7,328 nt of DNA, taken from assembly GCA_934650975.1 (NCBI GenBank), contig CAKUFW010000091.1:1-7328 (forward strand), in the 5' to 3' direction. How positions within the stretch are numbered: position 1 is the first letter of the stretch; the number at the start of each line of letters is the position of its first letter. The DNA comes from an uncultured Collinsella sp. Lineage in GTDB: Bacteria; Actinomycetota; Coriobacteriia; Coriobacteriales; Coriobacteriaceae. The position numbers and the translations under genes are program-made. Shown one piece after another: positions 1 through 7,328 of this stretch. The notes beneath the pieces are model-generated. The model was not told where the DNA came from. It did no database searches and saw nothing but the letters and a program-made list of their open reading frames with translations.

Positions 1-110
1 AGAAGGTCAGCGCCCTTTCGTTTCACGTCACCTTGCCTCAAATGCGACCCGCTCGCTGACTTATGCTCAACCTATGGTGTCATCTCACCTCAAAAGTACT
101 AATTGGTTCC
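1..110. other. Upstream flank with no supported gene
   Basis: I see no supported gene here. Reading from base 2, one frame stays open to a TGA at 161-163 (about 53 codons), but it has no ribosome binding site, no family resemblance I recognise, and it runs through the 111-157 hairpin. It could be the tail of an upstream gene, but nothing shows this. The other two forward frames close at 57-59 and 100-102. No convincing -35/-10 pair is visible between here and the ThrE start. Confidence 0.4.
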
Positions 111-157
111 GCCGTTCGGTAGTCGTTGGGGACGTTCTTAAACGACTACCCAACGGC
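111..157. repeat. Long inverted repeat (REP-like hairpin A) upstream of the ThrE gene
   Basis: Two 17-nt arms (111-127 and 141-157) pair at 16 of 17 positions, with one C:C mismatch at 117/151. The inner 10 bp, GGTAGTCGTT with AACGACTACC, are perfect. The 13-nt loop begins with GGGGAC right after the 5' arm. No T-run follows on either strand, so a normal intrinsic terminator is unlikely. Its form (perfect stem, GGGGAC at the loop entry, intergenic position) resembles a REP-type repeat. Hairpin B at 1825-1857, on the other side of the ThrE gene, has the same design. An operator or a mRNA-end stabiliser is possible instead. Confidence 0.6.
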
Positions 158-241
158 TATTGAGCACATGGCTCGCATGACAGCTGTCTCTTTTATGTTT
201 CCTTTAGCCGCTGCTGCCTAGGATGGGGGTTAGTCGGCAGG

Positions 242-248
242 AAGGGAG
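242..248 (+). promoter_or_regulatory. Ribosome binding site deciding the ThrE start
   Basis: AAGGGAG lies 7 bases before the ATG at 256. The upstream in-frame ATG at 223 has no purine-rich site before it, only pyrimidine-rich sequence and CTAGG, so 256 is the better start. Confidence 0.65.
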
Positions 249-255
249 CATCTGT

Positions 256-1824
256 ATGGACGACGCGAGCGAGCGCGCAATCGAAGAAGACATGCTCGAT
301 CAGTTCAATTACTTTGATGATGAGGACGAGGAGCTGATCGACCGTCGCGAGCCAGCGCCGCTTGATTCCTTTGTTCTGGTCGATGAAGAGGCTGATGAGG
401 TTGAGGATGAATCGACGGAACCCCCACAGCCTTCGCGCCCTGGCCCGCTGCTTTCGAGAATCCCCCTGCACCACGGTGTCCGTGCCGGAGCCCTCCACAT
501 GAAGACCGACTGGCGCCAGATCGTGACCGCGGGCGATGAGCTTGCCGTTGATGCGCCGCTCACCGATAAATCATCCATCATCTGCCGCACCGGCATGCTT
601 ATGCTGGCAAGCGGAACAGGTGCCTGGCGCGTGCGCGATACCATGAATCGTGTTGCTGCCGTACTTGGCGTCACGATTCACGTCGACCTGAGTCTCCTGT
701 CGTTTGAGTGCACCTGCATCGAAGGCGGCCACTGCTTTAACGAGGTTGTCAGCCTGCCCACAACGGGAGTCAATACCCATCGCATTTGGATGATGGAGAG
801 CTTCTTAAGGGAAATTGAGACGTATGGGCGCCGGTTTACCGTGCATGAGTACCATGAGTTGCTCAAGACCGTTGAGAGCTCGAAGCCCGATTACGCTCCC
901 TGGCAACAGGGCCTTGCGGCAGCCTGTGCTTGCGGCGCCTTCGTCTTTTTGCTCGGCGGCGGCCCTATCGAGATGGCCTGTGCATTTGTGGGCGCTGGTG
1001 TCGGCAACTTTGCTCGCTCCCATATTCTCAAGCAGGGCCTTGGCCAGTTTAGCGCGCTGACGATCGGCGTTGCACTCGCTTGCGTCTCGTATCTGCTGGC
1101 ATTGCTCGGCCTTGGCCAGGTCATACCGGGGGCAATGTCGCACCAAGAAGGCTATATCGGCGCCATGCTCTTTGTGATCCCCGGCTTTCCTCTCATTACG
1201 GCAGGTCTCGACATCGCTAAGCTCGACATGCGAAGCGGCATTGAGCGTCTTTCGTATGCTGTGTCGATTATTGTGATGGCGACCCTCGTAGGTTGGATGG
1301 TTGCCGAGTGTGTGGGACTGGCGCCGGATGACTTTGCCCCGCTCGGGCTCTCACCGTTGGCTCTTACACTCTTGCGTGTGGTGATGAGCTTTGTCGGAGT
1401 ATTTGGCTTCTCGGTTATGTTCAACAGCCCGGTAAAGATGGCAGCGGCGGCAGGGCTCATCGGCGCCGTGTCTAATACCTTGCGCCTTACGCTCGTCGAT
1501 GCGCCGACGCTGTTTCCCTTCCTGGGTCTGAGTGCGGGCATGCCTCCTGAGGCGGCTGCGTTTATCGGCGCGTTGGTATCGGGGCTGCTCGCGAGCTTAG
1601 CCGAAATCAAGCTCACCTACCCACGCATCGCCCTCACGGTGCCATCGATTGTCATTATGGTGCCGGGCTTGTATCTATATCGCTCGATGTATTACATGTG
1701 CACCTTCGACACGATCAATATGCTCGGCTGGTTTGTGCGTGCAGTGCTCATCGTGGCGTTTCTGCCCGTTGGTTTGGGTGTGGCGCGTACGCTCACCGAC
1801 CCTCGCTGGCGCCACACCAGCTAA
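256..1824 (+). CDS. Threonine/serine exporter family protein (ThrE type)
   Basis: This is an inner-membrane exporter of the ThrE family, whose studied member in Corynebacterium glutamicum exports threonine and serine using the proton gradient. From the chosen ATG at 256 it has 522 residues; the ATG at 223 would add 11. Residues 1 to about 75 form a very acidic, Pro-containing extension. A soluble domain (about 85-215) follows, with the family signature around W124 (GTGAWRVRDTMNRVAAVLGV). From W216 to about 510 come many hydrophobic helices, consistent with the usual ten. Both halves carry a Pro-Gly membrane motif: PGFPLITAGLD near 309 and VPGLYLYRSM near 469. Both family domains (DUF1212-like and ThrE_2-like) are therefore fused in one chain, as in C. 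glutamicum. It stands alone between two hairpins, and no regulator gene is adjacent. Substrate is inferred from family only; other small amino acids are possible. The acidic N-terminus is the only unusual part. Confidence 0.88.
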   Translation: MDDASERAIEEDMLDQFNYFDDEDEELIDRREPAPLDSFVLVDEEADEVEDESTEPPQPSRPGPLLSRIPLHHGVRAGALHMKTDWRQIVTAGDELAVDAPLTDKSSIICRTGMLMLASGTGAWRVRDTMNRVAAVLGVTIHVDLSLLSFECTCIEGGHCFNEVVSLPTTGVNTHRIWMMESFLREIETYGRRFTVHEYHELLKTVESSKPDYAPWQQGLAAACACGAFVFLLGGGPIEMACAFVGAGVGNFARSHILKQGLGQFSALTIGVALACVSYLLALLGLGQVIPGAMSHQEGYIGAMLFVIPGFPLITAGLDIAKLDMRSGIERLSYAVSIIVMATLVGWMVAECVGLAPDDFAPLGLSPLALTLLRVVMSFVGVFGFSVMFNSPVKMAAAAGLIGAVSNTLRLTLVDAPTLFPFLGLSAGMPPEAAAFIGALVSGLLASLAEIKLTYPRIALTVPSIVIMVPGLYLYRSMYYMCTFDTINMLGWFVRAVLIVAFLPVGLGVARTLTDPRWRHTS

Positions 1825-1857
1825 TTGGTGCAAGGGGGACAGGTTACTTTGCACCAA
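1825..1857. repeat. Inverted repeat (REP-like hairpin B) abutting the ThrE stop
   Basis: TTGGTGCAA (1825-1833) pairs perfectly with TTGCACCAA (1849-1857), 9 bp. As RNA, G1834:U1848 and G1835:C1847 could add two pairs. The loop begins GGGGGAC right after the 5' arm. The first base of the repeat is the first base after the ThrE TAA. There is no T-run downstream, so it is not a typical terminator, although it could protect the mRNA 3' end. I recall very similar GGGGGACAGGTTACTTTGCACC phrases from Coriobacteriia intergenic regions, but cannot verify this here. Confidence 0.6.
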
Positions 1858-2042
1858 ATGAGTTGCGATGAAATAGGGACTGAATTGCTGCTTAAAGGGT
1901 CAAAACAGTTCGTATTCCACCGCAACTTATGGGGTCGGGGGATTATTGGTGCCCTGCATCTTCATAAACTCAACGCTTACGAAGCGCATGCGTTTCGTGC
2001 TAGGCTGGTTCCACCACATAAGTAGTCGCAGACGCGCGTAAC
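1858..2042 (+). other. Gene-free leader region with several possible RNA stems
   Basis: This is about 185 bases with no convincing gene. Possible RNA pairings are: 1858-1867 with 1921-1930 (10 bp including one G:U); inside it, 1877-1882 with 1906-1911 (6 bp including one G:U); 1974-1978 with 1982-1986 (5 bp, ACG loop); and, exclusive with the last, a 20-base imperfect palindrome at 1979-1998. A 55-codon frame (ATG 1858 to TAG at 2023-2025) has no ribosome binding site. No clear promoter is visible. Because a strong terminator follows and the next gene starts 40 bases beyond it, this may be the 5' leader of the DUF2798 gene; an independent small RNA is the alternative. Confidence 0.35.
1988..2041 (+). 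CDS. Possible 17-residue leader peptide before an attenuator
   Basis: An ATG at 1988 opens a short frame, MRFVLGWFHHISSRRRA, ending in a TAA at 2039-2041. That is one base before the 5' arm of the terminator stem at 2043. A ribosome stopping there would cover the terminator arm, which is how translation-coupled attenuators work. The start lies in the middle of the palindrome at 1979-1998. Only a weak GAAG (1981-1984) precedes the ATG, and frames this short occur by chance, so this is a candidate rather than a call. There is no strong run of one amino acid apart from HH and RRR. Confidence 0.2.
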   Translation: MRFVLGWFHHISSRRRA

Positions 2043-2095
2043 ACGGGCGGGCGAGATGAAGTCCCAGTAACTCCATCTCGCCCGCCCGTTTTGTT
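2043..2095 (+). terminator. Strong intrinsic terminator or attenuator
   Basis: A perfect 16-bp GC-rich stem (2043-2058 with 2074-2089) has a 15-nt loop and is followed by TTTTGTT. It works only in the + direction; the other side has no T-run. It could end an RNA made from 1858-2042 or the ThrE transcript. It also sits only 40 bases before the DUF2798 start, and I see no promoter in that gap (TTGACG at 2094-2099 has no -10 at the right distance). Control of the DUF2798 gene by attenuation is therefore plausible. Confidence 0.85.
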
Positions 2096-2135
2096 GACGG
2101 CGCCGCGGTGCAACACAGAAAGGAACCTGCCCTTC

Positions 2136-2729
2136 ATGCCTATCAACAAACGAGAGAGCCTGCTGTTCACCTTTATCATGTGCTTTTGCATGGTGCTCTG
2201 GATGAGCATCTACAACGTTGCCCTGCAGCATGGGGCCATCAACGGCGAGGTCATTGCCGCCGCGTGGCTCGGCTTCCCCGTTGCCTACATTTTTGCCATG
2301 TGCTGCGACTGGTTTGTTGCCAGCCCCCTTGCCAAGGGTTTCGCTTTTAAATTCCTGGTCACGCCGGGTAAGAGCTCGCCGCTTGCCATGACGCTCGCCG
2401 TCAGCTCCTGCATGGTCGTTCCCATGGTCATCATCATGTCGCTCTACGGCGCGTGCGAGGGCCTGTTCCATATGCCCGGCGGCCCGCTTGCCAATTTGCA
2501 GGTGCTGCCGATGATGTGGCTCGTCAACATTCCGCGCAACTTTATCATGGCCCTGCCCTGGAACCTGCTGGTGGCTGGTCCGGTTGCTCGCTTTGTCTTC
2601 CGCCGCGCCTTCCCCATGGGAACCGTCTTTGAAGAGCGGCATATGGAGCTCGTGCGCATGCCTGGCGCTCCCGTTGCCGATGCCGTCAATGACGTTGCCG
2701 AGGACATGGACGTCGAGCCTGCCTGCTAG
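2136..2729 (+). CDS. DUF2798 family membrane protein with duplicated domain
   Basis: This is an integral membrane protein of 198 residues and unknown function. The ATG at 2136 is chosen because MPINKRESLLFTFIMCFCMV matches the typical DUF2798 N-terminus. AAAGGA (2119-2124) lies 11 bases upstream, a slightly long spacing. A TTG at 2091 in the same frame would start inside the terminator's T-run and is rejected. Four hydrophobic segments are visible, at about residues 7-30, 37-60, 79-104 and 120-150. An internal repeat is seen: VASPLAKGFAFKF at 61 and VAGPVARFVFRRAF at 146, each closing a pair of helices, so the protein is two DUF2798 units in tandem. The last 30 residues are acidic and probably cytoplasmic. 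No catalytic motif or transport signature is visible. Its neighbours do not suggest a role. The terminator just upstream suggests conditional expression. Confidence 0.8.
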   Translation: MPINKRESLLFTFIMCFCMVLWMSIYNVALQHGAINGEVIAAAWLGFPVAYIFAMCCDWFVASPLAKGFAFKFLVTPGKSSPLAMTLAVSSCMVVPMVIIMSLYGACEGLFHMPGGPLANLQVLPMMWLVNIPRNFIMALPWNLLVAGPVARFVFRRAFPMGTVFEERHMELVRMPGAPVADAVNDVAEDMDVEPAC

Positions 2730-2808
2730 ACAGCAGCTCAAAACCAAACCGCCAAACGGACCGAAGCGATTCCTTTTTTGTAGACGTTGTCGCGCGGCTA
2801 CGGGCAGG

Positions 2809-2834
2809 AAAGGTCCCAACGGTTAACATATACT
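2809..2834 (+). promoter_or_regulatory. Possible clpC promoter region
   Basis: TATACT (2829-2834) is a good -10 candidate, about 80 bases before the clpC start. The base window 17 bases upstream (AGGAAA, 2806-2811) does not match TTGACA. The AAAGGTCCC at 2809-2817 ends 11 bases before TATACT and recurs at 5618-5626, so it may be an activator site or a non-standard -35 element. I see neither a CIRCE (HrcA) operator nor a paired CtsR box near here. Confidence 0.35.
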
Positions 2835-2852
2835 CCATATGGGTAAAGAGAC

Positions 2853-2886
2853 CAAAGCGCTGCCGCGGGGCGGCGCTTTGCGTTTG
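2853..2886 (+). terminator. Stem-loop between the DUF2798 gene and clpC
   Basis: CAAAGCGCTGCC (2853-2864) pairs with GGCGGCGCTTTG (2869-2880) over 12 bp, including one G:U, with a GCGG tetraloop. The 3' side runs into TTTGCGTTTG, a weak T-rich tail, and the stem is flanked by A-rich sequence. It could terminate DUF2798 transcription, or act as an attenuator or stabilising hairpin in the clpC leader if the TATACT at 2829 is the clpC -10 element. Only 35 bases separate it from the clpC ATG, too few for another good promoter. Confidence 0.5.
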
Positions 2887-2915
2887 AAAAACTAGCTCGT
2901 CTAAGAGGAACTAGC

Positions 2916-5558
<2,643 letters not shown>

Positions 5559-5583
5559 GGCGTAACAAAACCTTGTGTCCACG

Positions 5584-5610
5584 AGGGCGTTCCAAAGGAG
5601 CGCCCTTTTT
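5584..5610 (+). terminator. Intrinsic terminator of clpC
   Basis: AGGGCGTTCC (5584-5593) pairs with GGAGCGCCCT (5597-5606) over 10 bp with one G:U and an AAA loop, followed by a T-run to 5610. It begins 25 bases after the clpC stop codon, so clpC ends its transcript here and pepD needs its own promoter. Confidence 0.93.
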
Positions 5611-5617
5611 CTGTTGA

Positions 5618-5643
5618 AAAGGTCCCTTCGTTCAAAGTAAATC
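5618..5643 (+). promoter_or_regulatory. Weak promoter-like site sharing the AAAGGTCCC motif
   Basis: AAAGGTCCC (5618-5626) is followed after 11 bases by TAAATC (5638-5643). The copy before clpC (2809-2817) is followed after 11 bases by TATACT. TAAATC matches the -10 consensus at only three positions, so the promoter itself is doubtful; the motif match is what is seen. Confidence 0.2.
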
Positions 5644-5662
5644 TCATTAAACATACTAATGG

Positions 5663-5821
5663 CGTATGCATAAACGTTGATCAAGCGTTGAGGTTGGTTG
5701 AAGGGTCAAACGTCCCTTCGGCGCGGCTCGTCTAACCTGCTTTATCTTAATAAAGTGGCGTTTCCCCGCCGTTAGCCGATGATGCAAGGGCGCTCGGCGT
5801 TTTCGACTGGTTTATGCACGC
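5663..5821 (+). other. Possible multi-branched structured element upstream of pepD
   Basis: TGCATAAAC (5667-5675) and GTTTATGCA (5810-5818) form a 9-bp inverted repeat enclosing 134 bases. Three local hairpins lie inside: 5697-5705 with 5714-5722 (9 bp, two G:U); CTTTAT/ATAAAG at 5740-5755 (6 bp, CTTA loop); and 5767-5799, with CGCCG/CGGCG plus GCC/GGC separated by a 3x3 internal loop and followed by TTTT (5800-5803). This could be a structured RNA leader or small RNA, a terminator-containing leader, or a small inverted-repeat element. Core motifs of the TPP, SAM, T-box and FMN families are not seen. A 9-bp match over this distance is only mildly surprising by chance. Confidence 0.25.
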
Positions 5822-5839
5822 AAAGTCTGGGAATATACA
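5811..5839 (+). promoter_or_regulatory. Possible pepD promoter
   Basis: TATACA (5834-5839) is a good -10 match with TTTATG (5811-5816), a poor -35, 17 bases upstream. Transcription would begin around 5846, giving a leader of about 40 bases. The -35 overlaps the right arm of the 9-bp inverted repeat at 5810-5818. Confidence 0.35.
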
Positions 5840-5872
5840 AGTCGCATGTCTTACTGTCTAACCAGTTGCGCC

Positions 5873-5879
5873 AAGGAGG
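5873..5879 (+). promoter_or_regulatory. pepD ribosome binding site
   Basis: AAGGAGG is a near-perfect Shine-Dalgarno sequence 4 bases before the ATG at 5884. It fixes the start and suggests efficient translation. Confidence 0.85.
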
Positions 5880-5883
5880 CACC

Positions 5884-7328
5884 ATGGACTACAAGATTAC
5901 CGGTTACGAGCCCGTCCAGCTGTTCCATTACTTTGAGGAGATCAGCGCGATCCCCCGCGAGTCTGGCAACGAGAAGGGCATCAGCGATTTCCTGGTCGCG
6001 TTTGCCAAGGAGCGTGGCCTCGATGTATATCAGGACGAGGTCTACAACGTCATCATTCGCAAGCCCGCTTCTGCCGGCGCCGAGAACGCCCCGGCCGTCA
6101 TGCTCCAGGGCCACATCGACATGGTGTGCGACAAGCTGGGCTCCGTTGAGCACGACTTTACGACCGACGGCATCGACCTGGTCGTCAAGGATGGCGTTCT
6201 TACCGCTAACGGTACCACCCTGGGCGCCGACAACGGTATCGCCGTCGCTCTGATGCTCACCGTCCTCGATGACGATTCGATTGCTCACCCGGCCCTCGAG
6301 TGTGTGTTCACCACCGATGAGGAGTCTGGCCTGGTTGGTGCCGAGACGCTCGACAAGTCCCAGATCAGCGCCCGCATCATGATCAACCTCGACTCCGAGG
6401 AGGAGGGCGTGGCCACCGTTAGCTGCGCCGGCGGCGTCGTCGTTACCTACACCTGCCCCATCGTGCGCGAGCACAAGTCCGGCAGCACTCTTACGCTCGA
6501 GATCTCTGGCCTGTTGGGCGGTCACTCCGGCAGCGATATCCACCTGGAGCGCGGCAACGGCAACCTCATCATGGCCCGTATCATCGACCGTCTGATGGTC
6601 GCCGGCGAGCCCGCCCTCGTTAGCTTTAACGGTGGCACCAAGGACAACGCCATCAACCGCGAGTGCAAGGCCGAGCTTGTCTATGCCGACCATGCCGCTG
6701 CCGAGGCCGGTGCCGAGATCGCCCGTGACATCATCGCCGACGTCAACGCCGAGCTCGAGGTCTTCGACCCCGGCTTTACCTGCACTGTCGAGATTGCCGA
6801 CGATGTCGAGGTCGAGGCCATGGACGAGAAGTCCGCGCTTGCTCTCATCCGCGCCCTGCGCCTTGCCCCCAACGGCGTGATCCGCCGCAACGTCGCCACC
6901 GACGGCTCCGTTGAGGTTTCCTCCAACATCGGCGTGGTCGCCACCTCCGACGACCAGGTCAAGATCATGCTGTCCCCGCGCTCCTCGATCACCTCGCTGC
7001 AAAACGAGTTCAAGGATCGCCTGCAGACCCTGGCAGATGTCCTGGGCTTCGACGCCAAGTTCGAGTTTGAGTATCCCGGCTGGAGCTATGCCGAGCATTC
7101 GCCGATCCGCGACATCTTCGTCGAGAGCTATCGCGAGCTCTTTGGCTCCGAGCTGCGCATCGAGTCCATCCATGCCGGTCTTGAGTGCGGTCTGTTTGCC
7201 GAGGCCCTGCACGGCCTGGACGCCATCGCCGTTGGTCCGACGCTCTCCGATGTCCACACCCCGGACGAGAGCATGGAGCTCGCTTCTTCCGAGCGCTTCT
7301 ACGAGCTGCTCATCGACGTCCTCAAGCG
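5884..7328 (+). CDS. pepD: Aminoacyl-histidine dipeptidase PepD (3' end cut by the window)
   Basis: PepD is a cytosolic M20C metallopeptidase that splits dipeptides, classically Xaa-His such as carnosine-type substrates, and others with an unblocked N-terminus. The window holds 481 complete codons. E. coli PepD has 485, so only the last few codons and the stop should be missing. The zinc and catalytic residues are all present: H77 and D79 in GHID, the bridging D116 in GADNGIA, E146 (general base) and E147 in TTDEESG, D170 in NLDSEEEG, and H458 in SDVHTPDE. GGHSG (H214) and HAGLECG (from H430) also match the family. The dimerisation (lid) domain lies at about 200-370. There is no signal peptide. 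It is separated from clpC by a terminator and about 270 gene-free bases, so it is its own unit. The exact substrate range cannot be read from sequence; a broader dipeptidase role is likely in an amino-acid-fermenting gut bacterium. Confidence 0.95.
   Translation, partial: MDYKITGYEPVQLFHYFEEISAIPRESGNEKGISDFLVAFAKERGLDVYQDEVYNVIIRKPASAGAENAPAVMLQGHIDMVCDKLGSVEHDFTTDGIDLVVKDGVLTANGTTLGADNGIAVALMLTVLDDDSIAHPALECVFTTDEESGLVGAETLDKSQISARIMINLDSEEEGVATVSCAGGVVVTYTCPIVREHKSGSTLTLEISGLLGGHSGSDIHLERGNGNLIMARIIDRLMVAGEPALVSFNGGTKDNAINRECKAELVYADHAAAEAGAEIARDIIADVNAELEVFDPGFTCTVEIADDVEVEAMDEKSALALIRALRLAPNGVIRRNVATDGSVEVSSNIGVVATSDDQVKIMLSPRSSITSLQNEFKDRLQTLADVLGFDAKFEFEYPGWSYAEHSPIRDIFVESYRELFGSELRIESIHAGLECGLFAEALHGLDAIAVGPTLSDVHTPDESMELASSERFYELLIDVLK

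Noticed and set aside
1898..1904. GGTCAAA, a CtsR half-site; also at 5704-5710
   Set aside because: CtsR boxes need two GGTCAAA halves spaced by three bases. Only one half is present at each place and neither is upstream of clpC.
2001..2020. A T-box-like GGTGGAACC on the - strand
   Set aside because: It is on the wrong strand for the downstream gene, departs from the T-box consensus, and has no specifier-loop or Stem I features around it.
1858..2025. A 55-codon + strand frame starting at the end of hairpin B
   Set aside because: It has no ribosome binding site, composition unlike the neighbours and no recognisable domain. It is noted only as part of the leader region.
2091..2135. TTG at 2091 as the DUF2798 start
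   Set aside because: It lies in the terminator's T-run, adds 15 residues unlike the family, and has no ribosome binding site.
2771..2780. T-run TTTTTT after the DUF2798 gene as a terminator
   Set aside because: Only a 3-bp stem can form before it. The 2853-2880 stem-loop is the better candidate.
1977..2819. A 280-codon - strand frame over the DUF2798 gene
   Set aside because: It is a shadow frame that runs through the terminator and both flanks. The + strand protein has clear helices and a family N-terminus.
5731..5770. TPP riboswitch-like wording (ACCTG, TAAT, GGCG) before pepD
   Set aside because: The essential CTGAGA segment and the conserved 3' portion are missing, and pepD has no link to thiamine.
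5851..7257. A 468-codon open frame on the - strand opposite pepD
   Set aside because: This has the same cause as the frame opposite clpC. The + strand frame carries all PepD metal ligands, so it is the real gene.

Overview
The window looks like a chromosomal segment of a fairly high-GC (about 60% by eye) actinobacterium of the Coriobacteriia, most likely Collinsella or a close relative. The reasons are the codon use, the strong AAGGAGG-type ribosome binding sites, a ClpC with a long Gly/Ala/Pro-rich tail, a two-domain ThrE exporter, a duplicated DUF2798 membrane protein and a PepD dipeptidase. GGGGAC-containing intergenic hairpins also resemble ones I recall from Coriobacteriia genomes. The assignment rests on memory and gene content, not on a search.

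Layout, all genes on the + strand: (1) bases 1-255 are non-coding as far as I can tell and hold a 17-nt-armed hairpin (111-157). (2) 256-1824 is a full-length ThrE-family threonine/serine exporter. (3) A second hairpin (1825-1857) starts on the base after its stop codon. (4) 1858-2095 is a gene-free leader with several possible stems, a possible 17-residue leader peptide and a very strong intrinsic terminator (2043-2095), which lies only 40 bases before the next gene. (5) 2136-2729 encodes a DUF2798 membrane protein. (6) 2730-2915 holds a possible clpC promoter and a 12-bp stem-loop. (7) 2916-5558 is clpC, followed by a clean terminator (5584-5610). (8) 5611-5883 has no gene but holds phased GTTGA repeats, a possible multi-branched structure (5663-5821) and a promoter-like site. 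(9) 5884 to the window end is pepD, complete except for its last few codons.

Each gene appears to be its own transcription unit, because terminators or long gaps separate them. ClpC (unfolding of proteins for ClpP), PepD (dipeptide cleavage) and ThrE (export of surplus threonine/serine) can be read as successive steps of protein turnover and amino-acid overflow. Nothing in the sequence ties their regulation together apart from a short AAAGGTCCC motif found before clpC and in the clpC-pepD gap. clpC has no ctsR/mcsA/mcsB genes beside it.

The coding genes are ordinary. The least explained parts are the intergenic regions: the paired GGGGAC hairpins around the ThrE gene, the attenuator-like leader before the DUF2798 gene, and the folded element before pepD. 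I see no mobile-element gene, tRNA, rRNA, CRISPR array or defence system.
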